Below are positions 1 through 5,182 of a DNA stretch of 5,337 nucleotides, piece by piece. Both the position numbers and the translations under genes were made by a program. Positions within the stretch are counted from its first letter, which is position 1, and each line of letters begins with the position of its first letter. Source of the stretch: Gemmobacter sp. (GTDB taxonomy: Bacteria; Pseudomonadota; Alphaproteobacteria; Rhodobacterales; Rhodobacteraceae); contig DOMY01000314.1 of assembly GCA_003509785.1 (NCBI GenBank), positions 1 to 5,337 on the forward strand, written 5' to 3'. Below the pieces are notes generated by a model. That model was not told the origin of the DNA. It saw only the letters and a list, made by a program, of their open reading frames with translations, and ran no database searches.

Positions 1-149
1 ATGAATTCCCGGTGAAGCCGGGCGTCGCCCGGTCGGAGCTGGTGTCGAGCTGGGGCGAGTTCCCCCCCGACACCCTGCCGCTGACCGATGTTTCGGGCCA
101 CCGGGCCGAAGCGCTGAAAATCATGGAAGAAGTCAACTTCGACGGCTGA
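1..149 (+). CDS. Fe(3+) ABC transporter substrate-binding protein, C-terminal end (5' truncated by window edge)
   Basis: Only the last 48 codons are present; the first whole codon starts at position 3 and the TGA is at 147-149. The tail reads EFPVKPGVARSELVSSWGEF, then DTLPLTDVSGHRAEALKIMEE. This pattern (a 'yPv.pgv..s..v.sWG.F..DtLpL' block followed by a helix of the 'nRaeA.kimdEV.fd' kind) is the usual end of periplasmic iron(III)-binding proteins of the FbpA/FutA/AfuA group, which deliver Fe(3+) to an inner-membrane ABC permease. The iron-binding tyrosines and the signal peptide would lie outside the window, so the substrate cannot be checked here. A strong terminator begins 33 bases after the stop, so this gene is either monocistronic or the last of its operon. 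The family call rests on recognition of the tail alone and a related binding protein is possible. Confidence 0.72.
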   Translation, partial: EFPVKPGVARSELVSSWGEFPPDTLPLTDVSGHRAEALKIMEEVNFDG

Positions 150-181
150 TTCTCACCCGTTCAGGGGATTGCCAGAACGAA

Positions 182-225
182 TCGGGCAGGCACTTTGGTG
201 TCTGCCCGAATTTTTTTGATTTTTT
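182..225 (+). terminator. Rho-independent terminator of the iron-binding protein gene
   Basis: A 12-bp stem pairs TCGGGCAGGCAC (182-193) with GTGTCTGCCCGA (198-209), with a single G-U wobble and a TTTG tetraloop at 194-197. It is followed by seven T's at 211-217 and, after GA, six more T's at 220-225. This is a textbook intrinsic terminator on the plus strand, 33 bases downstream of the stop codon at 147-149. Confidence 0.95.
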
Positions 226-253
226 AACTATACAGTCAGAAAACAGGCGGATA

Positions 254-275
254 GGACTTCGGGCGCGCGAAGTCC
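254..275. repeat. Inverted repeat, 8-bp arms with 6-nt loop
   Basis: GGACTTCG (254-261) and CGAAGTCC (268-275) are perfect inverted copies around the loop GGCGCG. The repeat lies between the upstream terminator and the CtrA-like box. It has no clean T-tract on the plus strand (GTTAACCTTTTG follows), so it is not a convincing second terminator. It could be an operator or a hairpin in a leader RNA; its function is unknown. Confidence 0.6.
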
Positions 276-293
276 GTTAACCTTTTGTTAACC
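276..293. promoter_or_regulatory. Putative CtrA-binding box (TTAA-N7-TTAA)
   Basis: GTTAACC occurs twice (276-282 and 287-293), separated by TTTT. This gives TTAA at 277-280, exactly seven bases, then TTAA at 288-291 followed by CC. That matches the alphaproteobacterial CtrA consensus TTAA-N7-TTAA(C), with half-sites one helical turn apart. It sits about 84 bases upstream of the nucleoside hydrolase start, the only downstream gene it could control. No clear -10 element is visible at the expected distance, so I cannot say whether it would activate or repress. The motif match is seen directly; occupation by CtrA is inferred. Confidence 0.5.
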
Positions 294-364
294 TATTGCG
301 CGATGCAGGCAGGCGCCGCCGGATCAGATGCTCCGCGCGGCACATGTCTGCAGAATTGCAGCCA

Positions 365-370
365 CAGGAG
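365..370 (+). promoter_or_regulatory. Ribosome binding site that fixes the nucleoside hydrolase start
   Basis: CAGGAG at 365-370 lies six bases before the ATG at 377. The reading frame is open upstream to a TTG at 296, but that codon has no comparable site and would add 27 residues before the conserved N-terminal Asp motif. The site therefore supports initiation at 377. Confidence 0.8.
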
Positions 371-376
371 CCCGCC

Positions 377-1324
377 ATGACCCATGCGCCCCGCAAGATC
401 ATTATCGACACCGATCCGGGGCAGGATGATGCCGTGGCGATCCTGCTTGCGCTGGCCAGCCCCGAAGATCTGACTGTTCTGGGCATCACTGCCGTGGCAG
501 GCAATGTGCCGCTGCCGCTGACGGCGAAGAATGCGCGCATCATCTGCGAACTGGCAGGCAAGCCGGAAACGCTGGTCTTTGCGGGCTGCGACCGGCCGCT
601 GAAGCGCAAGCTGGTCACCGCCGAGCATGTGCATGGCAAGACCGGGCTGGACGGGCCGCAGCTGGCCGATCCGGTGATGCCGCTGCAGGCGCAGCACGGG
701 GTCGATTTCATCATCGACACCCTGCGCCGCGAACCGGCGCATACGGTGACGCTCTGCCCGCTGGGGCCGCTGACCAACATCGCCGAAGCCTTTCGCCGCG
801 CCCCCGATATCGTGGCGCGGGTGCAGCAGATCGTGCTGATGGGCGGCGCCTATTTCGAAGTCGGCAACATCACCCCGGCGGCCGAATTCAACATCTATGT
901 CGACCCCGAAGCCACAGAAATCGTGTTCCGCTCGGGCGCGCCGATCGTGGTGATGCCGCTGGATGTGACGCACAAGGCGCTGACCACCCGCGCCCGGATC
1001 GAGGGTTTCCGCGCCATGGGCACCGAACCCGGCCGCATGGTGGCGGAATGGACCGATTTCTTCGAACGCTTCGACATGCAGAAATACGGCAGCGAGGGGG
1101 CGCCGCTGCATGACCCCTGCGTGATCGCCTATCTGATCCGCCCCGAGCTGTTCACTGGCCGCCATATCAACGTGGAAATCGAAACCCAGTCGGAACTGAC
1201 ACTGGGCATGACCGTGGCCGATTGGTGGGGCGTGACCGACCGGCCCGCCAATGCGCTGTTCATCGGGGATCTGGACGCAGCCGGGTTCTATGCCCTGCTG
1301 ACAGAGCGCATCGCCCGGCTGTAA
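377..1324 (+). CDS. Nucleoside hydrolase, inosine/uridine-preferring (IUNH) family
   Basis: A 315-residue protein, the usual length for this cytoplasmic family, which hydrolyses the N-glycosidic bond of ribonucleosides to free base plus ribose in nucleoside salvage. The Ca2+-binding Asp cluster is at the N-terminus (IIIDTDPGQDDA, with D11, D13, D17 and D18). The family's HGKTGLDG segment follows (H86), then the PLTN loop (T133, N134) and the core MGGAYFEVGN-ITPAAEFNIYVDPEA (M155-A179, including N164, E170 and N172). The C-terminal HDP has H245 and D246, matching the catalytic His and last calcium Asp of group I enzymes. All key positions are intact, so it should be active. Whether it prefers purine or pyrimidine nucleosides cannot be read from the sequence, so no rih or iunH symbol is given. 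It is preceded by a CtrA-like box and a terminator, making it its own transcription unit, and it converges on the sensor kinase. Confidence 0.93.
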   Translation: MTHAPRKIIIDTDPGQDDAVAILLALASPEDLTVLGITAVAGNVPLPLTAKNARIICELAGKPETLVFAGCDRPLKRKLVTAEHVHGKTGLDGPQLADPVMPLQAQHGVDFIIDTLRREPAHTVTLCPLGPLTNIAEAFRRAPDIVARVQQIVLMGGAYFEVGNITPAAEFNIYVDPEATEIVFRSGAPIVVMPLDVTHKALTTRARIEGFRAMGTEPGRMVAEWTDFFERFDMQKYGSEGAPLHDPCVIAYLIRPELFTGRHINVEIETQSELTLGMTVADWWGVTDRPANALFIGDLDAAGFYALLTERIARL

Positions 1325-1344
1325 CGCCGCCCGCCGGGTCGGGG

Positions 1345-1368
1345 GCAATTTTCTTGCAAGAAAATTGC
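1345..1368. repeat. Perfect 24-bp AT-rich palindrome between convergent genes
   Basis: GCAATTTTCTTG (1345-1356) is followed directly by its exact reverse complement CAAGAAAATTGC (1357-1368). Only 8 of the 24 bases are G or C, in strong contrast to the flanking DNA. It lies in the 47-bp gap between the stop of the nucleoside hydrolase and the stop of the sensor kinase. As RNA it could fold on either strand into about a 10-bp stem with a TGCA loop, so a bidirectional terminator is possible. However, neither strand has a T-tract after the stem. A protein-binding site is the alternative. Confidence 0.75.
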
Positions 1369-1371
1369 GCC

Positions 1372-2403
1372 TCAGGCCATCGGCAGGATCACGGTGAAGG
1401 TGCTGCCCTTGCCCTTTTCGCTGGTGATCCGCAGCCGGCCGCGATGGCGGTTGATGATGTGTTTCACAATGGCCAGCCCCAGCCCGGTGCCGCCCTTTTC
1501 GCGCGAGCGGTGGGTATCCACCCGATAGAATCGCTCGGTCAGGCGCGGCAGGTGGATCGGGTCGATCCCTTCGCCCTGATCGGCCACATTCACCTCGATG
1601 CAGGGGCCTTTCAGCCCCGGCACATCGGTGATGCGGCGCAGCGAGACCGTCACCAGCTTGCCCGGTGTGCCGTATTTCACCGCATTTTCCACCAGATTGT
1701 GAAACACCTGCGTCAGCTGATCGGCATCAGCGCGCAGCGGCACCGGCACTTCGGCCCCGGTCAGCTTCAGCGCCACACCGGCATCCTGCGCCACGGGTTT
1801 CAGCGCCGACAGCGTGGAGCCCAGCAACCCGGCCAGATCCACCGTGCCGGTGGGGCGCTGCCGCTCTTCGGCCTCCACCCGGCTCAGCGACAGCAGGTCG
1901 CGCACCAGACGCGCCATCCGCCCGGCCTCGCGCGCCATGATCGTCAGGAACCGTTCGCGCGCCACCGGATCATCCTTGGCCGTGGTCTGCAGGGTTTCGA
2001 TGAAGCCCAGCAGCGCGGTCAGCGGGGTGCGCAGCTCGTGGCTGACATTGGCCACGAAATCGCGACGCAGCTGGCCGATCAGCTCTTGTTCGGTGATGTC
2101 GACAAAGGTGCAATAGGCGCCGCCTTCGGGCGCCGGGGCAACCGTCACCCGCCAGACCTGTTCCGCCGTGGCGGGCGATACCGCATAGCGCACCTCGCGC
2201 AGCGGGCCGCCGCGGCCCACATCCTCGATCGCCTCGACCAGCGCGGGCTGGCGCAGCACCAGCGCGAAATGCCGCCCGATGGCCGCAGCCCCCACAACCC
2301 CAAGGCCAAGCGCATTGGCATGGGCCAGCTTCCAGTCGGCATCGACATGGATCATCGGCAGCGGCACTGCCGTGAAGATCGCTGTGCGTTCCATGGTCTG
2401 CAT
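1372..2403 (-). CDS. phoR: PhoR-type sensor histidine kinase (PAS, HisKA, HATPase_c), soluble
   Basis: A 343-residue cytoplasmic kinase with no membrane segment. Order of parts: a PAS-like N-terminal domain (about 5-105, with PMIHVDADWKLAHANA and the closing TFVDITEQ), HisKA dimerisation helices (about 112-178, phospho-acceptor H122 in NVSHELRTPLTALLGF), and a HATPase domain (about 225-343). The ATPase has an N box at HNLVENAVKYG (N236, N240), a G1 box at DQGEGI, an F box at RFYRVD and a G2 box at GGTGLGL (304-310). All kinase motifs are intact. The HisKA sequence, with DFVANVSHELRTPLT and LLSLSRVEAEE, is close to PhoR of phosphate control. Membrane-free kinases of this kind are typical of Rhodobacterales pst-pho loci. 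No phoB or pst gene is in view, so the symbol is tentative. The start at 2403 is chosen for AAGGGA eight bases upstream. An open frame to 2508 would run into the upstream regulatory region. CTGT repeats resembling a Pho box lie just upstream. Confidence 0.82.
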   Translation of the reverse strand: MQTMERTAIFTAVPLPMIHVDADWKLAHANALGLGVVGAAAIGRHFALVLRQPALVEAIEDVGRGGPLREVRYAVSPATAEQVWRVTVAPAPEGGAYCTFVDITEQELIGQLRRDFVANVSHELRTPLTALLGFIETLQTTAKDDPVARERFLTIMAREAGRMARLVRDLLSLSRVEAEERQRPTGTVDLAGLLGSTLSALKPVAQDAGVALKLTGAEVPVPLRADADQLTQVFHNLVENAVKYGTPGKLVTVSLRRITDVPGLKGPCIEVNVADQGEGIDPIHLPRLTERFYRVDTHRSREKGGTGLGLAIVKHIINRHRGRLRITSEKGKGSTFTVILPMA

Positions 2404-2411
2404 CTGGTTGT

Positions 2412-2417
2412 TCCCTT
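2412..2417 (-). promoter_or_regulatory. Ribosome binding site that fixes the sensor kinase start
   Basis: On the minus strand AAGGGA lies eight bases before the ATG at 2403-2401. The next in-frame ATG (2394) would be 17 bases from it, and the upstream one at 2508 has no similar site and overlaps a terminator region. Confidence 0.65.
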
Positions 2418-2441
2418 GCTGCCGGTCCGGTCTGCTACACC

Positions 2442-2466
2442 ATGACAGGTAACAGGGATGCAACAG
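2442..2466 (-). promoter_or_regulatory. Putative Pho box (PhoB-binding repeats) upstream of the kinase
   Basis: Read on the minus strand, three CTGT heptamers occur in a row. CTGTTGC (2466-2460) is followed by the four bases ATCC, then CTGTTAC (2455-2449), then immediately CTGTCAT (2448-2442). The first pair has the 7-4-7 spacing of a Pho box. The third copy is a perfect match to the CTGTCAT half-site but with seven-base rather than eleven-base pitch. The block ends 38 bases before the kinase ATG, where a promoter is expected. Position and spacing suggest autoregulation by PhoB, but the first two half-sites are degenerate. Confidence 0.42.
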
Positions 2467-2509
2467 CCAAGGCACAGCCACGCAACCGGGGACGGTGCGC
2501 CACCCCATG

Positions 2510-2540
2510 AAAAAGGCGCGCGAGGTTTCCCCCGCGCGCC
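2510..2540 (-). terminator. Rho-independent terminator of the DAHP synthase gene
   Basis: On the minus strand GGCGCGCG (2540-2533) pairs perfectly with CGCGCGCC (2522-2515). Two further G-C pairs are possible inside after one mismatch, and five T's follow at 2514-2510. It starts 25 bases beyond the DAHP synthase stop and so separates that gene from the kinase downstream. Confidence 0.9.
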
Positions 2541-2565
2541 CTTGCCCTGCCCCTGTCGGGTCGGA

Positions 2566-3936
2566 TTACATCGCCACGCGGCGCTGTGCCTCGCGCCGGG
2601 CGGTCAGCTCTTCGGCGACCAGGAACGCCAGTTCCAGCGATTGCGAGGCGTTCAGCCGCGGATCGCAGGCGGTGTGATAGCGATCCGACAAATCCTCGTC
2701 GGTCACGGCGCGCAGGCCGCCCGTGCATTCCGTCACATCCTTGCCGGTCATTTCGAAATGCACGCCGCCCGGGATGGTGCCCTCGGCCTTGTGGATGCCG
2801 AAGAACTCCCGCACTTCGCGCAGCACCGAATCGAAGGGCCGCGTCTTGTAGCCCGACGAAGACTTGATCGTATTGCCGTGCATCGGATCGCAGGACCAGA
2901 CGACATTCGCGCCCTCTTCCTGCACCGCCTTGATCAGACGCGGCAGGTGATCGCCCACCTTGCCCGCGCCAAAGCGCGCGATCAGCGTCAGACGCCCGGC
3001 CTCGTTTGCCGGGTTCAGCTTGGCCATCAGCACCTTCAGATCTTCCGCCGTGGTGGAAGGCCCGCATTTCAGGCCGATGGGGTTCAGCACGCCGCGGCAG
3101 AATTCCACATGGGCGCCATCGGGCTGCCGCGTGCGGTCACCGATCCAGATCATATGGCCCGAACCGGCCACATTCTGCCCGGTGATCGAATCGACGCGGC
3201 ACAGCGCCTCTTCATATTCCAGCAGCAGGGCTTCGTGGCTGGTGTAGAAATCCACGCGGCTCAGTTCATGCGCGGTTTCAGAATTCACCCCGGCCGCATT
3301 CATGAAATCCAGCGCATCGGAAATGCGGTTGGACAGTTCACGGTAACGTTCGGCCTTGTCATGTTCGGCAAAGCCCAGCGTCCAGCTGTGCACGCGGTGG
3401 ATATCGGCAAAACCGCCGGTCGAGAAGGCGCGCAGCAAGTTCAGGCTGGCCGCTGCCTGGGTATAGGCCTGCAGCATCCGGGCCGGATCGGGCATCCGCG
3501 CCTCGGCCGTGGCTTCGAACCCGTTGACGATATCGCCACGGTAGCTGGGATATTCCACACCGCCGATGATTTCGGTGGGGGCCGAGCGCGGCTTGGCGAA
3601 CTGCCCGGCCATGCGACCCACCTTGATGACCGGCACCTTGGCGCCATAGGTCAGCACGACAGCCATCTGCAGCATCACGCGGAAAGTATCGCGGATATTG
3701 TCGGCGCCGAATTCGGCAAAGCTTTCGGCGCAATCCCCGCCCTGCAGCAGGAAGGCGCGGCCTTCGGCGGCCAGCGCCAGTTCCTTGCGCAGGCGGCGGG
3801 CCTCGCCCGCAAAGACGAGCGGGGGATATTTCGCCAGCTGTGCCTCGACAGCCTGCAGCGCGGCCTGATCCGGATAATCCGGCATCTGGACCCGCGGTTT
3901 GGCGCGCCAGTCAGTTTTCGACCAGATTTTGGCCAT
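2566..3936 (-). CDS. aroG: Class II 3-deoxy-7-phosphoheptulonate synthase (DAHP synthase)
   Basis: A 456-residue, full-length cytoplasmic enzyme that condenses phosphoenolpyruvate with erythrose 4-phosphate, the first step of the shikimate pathway to aromatic amino acids. It is of the plant/mycobacterial class II type, not the short E. coli type. Signature blocks in order: LLQGGDCAESF (63-73), KVGRMAGQFAKPRS (105-118), PSYRGDIVNG, FYTSHEALLLEYEEAL (230-245), GSGHMIWIGDRTRQPDGAHVEF, NPIGLKCGPS (285-294), LIARFGAGKV, WSCDPMHGNT (347-356), GGVHFEMTGKDVTECTGG and ACDPRLNASQSLELAF. The metal-binding residues by family comparison are C69, H353, E395 and D425, all present. The start has a strong GGAGGGAG site (3948-3941) just upstream. 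It carries no extra regulatory domain, and feedback behaviour cannot be predicted. It is divergent from the GlxA-type regulator and ends in a strong terminator, so it is transcribed alone. The class II gene is named aroG, aroF or aroH in different genomes, so the symbol is nominal. Confidence 0.97.
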   Translation of the reverse strand: MAKIWSKTDWRAKPRVQMPDYPDQAALQAVEAQLAKYPPLVFAGEARRLRKELALAAEGRAFLLQGGDCAESFAEFGADNIRDTFRVMLQMAVVLTYGAKVPVIKVGRMAGQFAKPRSAPTEIIGGVEYPSYRGDIVNGFEATAEARMPDPARMLQAYTQAAASLNLLRAFSTGGFADIHRVHSWTLGFAEHDKAERYRELSNRISDALDFMNAAGVNSETAHELSRVDFYTSHEALLLEYEEALCRVDSITGQNVAGSGHMIWIGDRTRQPDGAHVEFCRGVLNPIGLKCGPSTTAEDLKVLMAKLNPANEAGRLTLIARFGAGKVGDHLPRLIKAVQEEGANVVWSCDPMHGNTIKSSSGYKTRPFDSVLREVREFFGIHKAEGTIPGGVHFEMTGKDVTECTGGLRAVTDEDLSDRYHTACDPRLNASQSLELAFLVAEELTARREAQRRVAM

Positions 3937-3970
3937 GGCTCTCCCTCCGTCCGTTAGCGGTAGCCGAGTG

Positions 3971-3998
3971 GCTATAGGGATTCCGGCGGAAAACGCAA
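3971..3998 (-). promoter_or_regulatory. Likely sigma-70 type promoter of the DAHP synthase gene
   Basis: On the minus strand TTGCGT (3998-3993) and TATAGC (3976-3971) are separated by 16 bases. They would start transcription roughly 28 bases before the ATG. The match is moderate (TTG in the -35, TATA in the -10). The spacer contains the interrupted palindrome TTCCG-G-CGGAA (3981-3991), and the expected start region contains TAGCC/GGCTA inverted copies (3961-3974). Confidence 0.42.
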
Positions 3999-4013
3999 TG
4001 GGGCTTGCTGTGT

Positions 4014-4033
4014 AGCCCCCCTTGAAGGGGGCT
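4014..4033. repeat. GC-rich inverted repeat in the divergent promoter region
   Basis: AGCCCCC (4014-4020) and GGGGGCT (4027-4033) form seven perfect pairs around the loop CTTGAA, with three further G-T wobble pairs possible outside. There is no T-tract after it on either strand, and it lies upstream of both divergent genes, so it is unlikely to be a terminator. It may be an operator for the divergently encoded regulator or a leader hairpin. A weak plus-strand promoter could be TTGAAG (4022-4027) with CTAGAT (4045-4050), in which case the repeat would overlap the -35. Confidence 0.5.
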
Positions 4034-4079
4034 GTGATTCCTGCCTAGATGCAACGGAACCGACGCAAACAGGTCGCAC

Positions 4080-5102
4080 ATGTCCACCCTTCCGCGCAAA
4101 GCTACCGCCATGGCGAAGGACACCGGCCCCCGCCGGTTCGTCTTCCTGCTGCTGGACCGTTTTACCATGCTGTCCTTCGCCGGCGCGATCGAGCCGCTGC
4201 GGATCGCCAACCGCGTCTCTGGCAAAGAGCTGTTCAGCTGGAAACTGGCGGGCGAAGGCGGTGACAGCGTCACCTGTTCCAACGGGGCCTCGTTCAAGCT
4301 GGACATGGGGCTGGAGGAGATCGACCGCGAGGACACGATTCTCGTCTGCGGCGGCATCGACGTGGGCCGCGCCACCACCCGCGCCATCACCGCCTGGCTG
4401 CGGCGCGAAGCCCGGCGCGGTGCGGCGGTGGGGGGCCTGTGCACCGGGGCCTATGCGCTGGCCAAGGCCGGGCTGCTGGATGGCAAGAAGGCCACCATCC
4501 ACTGGGAAAACCAGGATGGATTTCTGGAGGAATTTGAAGAGGTACGGCTGACCAAATCGGTCTTCGTGATCGACGGCAACCGGCTGACCACGGCGGGGGG
4601 CACTGCCTCCATCGACCTGATGCTGAAGATCATCGCCGCCGACCATGGCGAGGATCTGGCCAATACCGTGGCCGATCAGCTGATCTACAGCGCGATCCGC
4701 ACCGATCAGGATACCCAGCGCCTGTCGATCCCCACCCGCATCGGCGTGCGCCACCCCAAGCTGAGCCAGGTGATCCAGATGATGGAAGGCGCGATCGAAG
4801 ATCCGCTCTCCCCTTCGGATCTGGCAGAGGATGTGGGGATGAGCACGCGGCAGCTGGAACGGCTGTTCCGCCGCTATCTGAACCGCAGCCCCAAACGCTA
4901 TTACATGGAACTGCGGCTGCAGAAAGCGCGCAACCTGCTGATGCAGACGGATATGAGCGTCATCAACGTGGCGCTGGCCTGCGGCTTTGCCTCGCCCTCG
5001 CATTTCTCGAAATGCTACCGCAGCCATTACAATACCACGCCTTACCGCGAACGCGGCTCGCAGGGCACGGTGCCCGGTGTGGGGGTGCGCCTGTCAATCT
5101 GA
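4080..5102 (+). CDS. GlxA-family transcriptional regulator (DJ-1/PfpI-like domain plus AraC helix-turn-helix)
   Basis: A 340-residue DNA-binding regulator. Residues about 18-195 form a class I glutamine-amidotransferase-like (DJ-1/PfpI) ligand domain, beginning RRFVFLLLDRFTMLSFAGAIEPLRIAN. It retains the cysteine elbow GGLCTGAYALAKAGLLDG (C121) followed by IHWEN (H141). Residues about 225-325 are an AraC/XylS domain with two helix-turn-helix units: LAEDVGMSTRQLERLFRRYL (248-267), then INVALACGFASPSHFSKCYR with YNTTPYRER at the end. The whole resembles GbdR, CdhR and ArgR, which control glycine betaine, carnitine or arginine catabolism, so an amine or amino-acid-derived ligand is plausible. 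None of those catabolic genes is in view, so the target is unknown. The start at 4080 has only a weak AGG site. ATG 4110 would remove ten residues and is a real alternative. The gene is divergent from the DAHP synthase gene, so it could affect it through the shared 143-bp region, but that is speculation. Confidence 0.9.
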   Translation: MSTLPRKATAMAKDTGPRRFVFLLLDRFTMLSFAGAIEPLRIANRVSGKELFSWKLAGEGGDSVTCSNGASFKLDMGLEEIDREDTILVCGGIDVGRATTRAITAWLRREARRGAAVGGLCTGAYALAKAGLLDGKKATIHWENQDGFLEEFEEVRLTKSVFVIDGNRLTTAGGTASIDLMLKIIAADHGEDLANTVADQLIYSAIRTDQDTQRLSIPTRIGVRHPKLSQVIQMMEGAIEDPLSPSDLAEDVGMSTRQLERLFRRYLNRSPKRYYMELRLQKARNLLMQTDMSVINVALACGFASPSHFSKCYRSHYNTTPYRERGSQGTVPGVGVRLSI

Positions 5103-5120
5103 AACCTGTCGATCTGACAG
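5091..5120 (+). repeat. 15-bp imperfect tandem duplication spanning the regulator's stop codon
   Basis: CTGTCAATCTGAAAC (5091-5105) is followed directly by CTGTCGATCTGACAG (5106-5120), 12 of 15 identical and 11 of the first 12. The unit length keeps the frame, so Leu-Ser-Ile-stop is followed by Asn-Leu-Ser-Ile-stop. The second stop (5115-5117) backs up the first. Confidence 0.75.
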
Positions 5121-5156
5121 CCGCACCCCGCGCTGGCCCACCCCCGCAGGCCTGCC

Positions 5157-5182
5157 GGTTCAGTTGGGCGGTTCAGTCGGGC
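5157..5182. repeat. 13-bp tandem duplication spanning the sugar dehydrogenase-like stop codon
   Basis: GGTTCAGTTGGGC (5157-5169) and GGTTCAGTCGGGC (5170-5182) differ at one base. The right copy contains the minus-strand stop of the neighbouring gene (5175-5173). The left copy lies just beyond its 3' end. The remaining convergent gap (5121-5156) holds only the palindrome GCAGGCCTGC (5147-5156) and no T-tract terminator. Confidence 0.8.

Noticed and set aside
296..376. N-terminal extension of the nucleoside hydrolase from TTG 296
   Set aside because: There is no ribosome binding site before it, it would add 27 non-conserved residues, and the TTG abuts the CtrA-like box. ATG 377 has CAGGAG at good spacing.
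293..1348. Minus-strand open frame of 351 codons opposite the nucleoside hydrolase
   Set aside because: It is antisense to a gene with every catalytic motif intact, and the translation shows no domain.
1222..2445. Plus-strand open frame of 407 codons opposite the sensor kinase
   Set aside because: It is the antisense shadow of a clear histidine kinase, overlaps the end of the nucleoside hydrolase, and is of low-complexity composition.
2441..2464. Sigma-70 promoter for the kinase using TTGCAT (2464-2459) and GTGTAG (2441-2436)
   Set aside because: The spacing is 17 bases but the -10 match is poor, and the block is better explained as the CTGT repeat array, where an activator would replace the -35.
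2404..2508. N-terminal extension of the sensor kinase from 2508
   Set aside because: The added 35 residues are not PAS-like, the start overlaps the vicinity of the upstream terminator, and the extension runs through the promoter-like CTGT repeats.
2458..3957. Long plus-strand open frame of 499 codons opposite the DAHP synthase gene
   Set aside because: It is antisense to an unmistakable, fully conserved enzyme. Its translation is rich in His, Arg, Gly and Ala without any recognisable domain, the usual result of third-position G/C bias on the opposite strand.
3955..3986. Possible tRNA-like fragment containing AGCCGAGTGGCTA
   Set aside because: It recalls the D-arm of a tRNA-Ser, but no anticodon arm, T arm or acceptor pairing follows. 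It sits in the DAHP synthase promoter region, and the similarity is just a short inverted repeat.
3972..5027. Minus-strand open frame of 351 codons opposite the GlxA-family regulator
   Set aside because: It is an antisense shadow; the plus-strand frame has continuous family motifs from the amidotransferase-like domain to the AraC helix-turn-helix.
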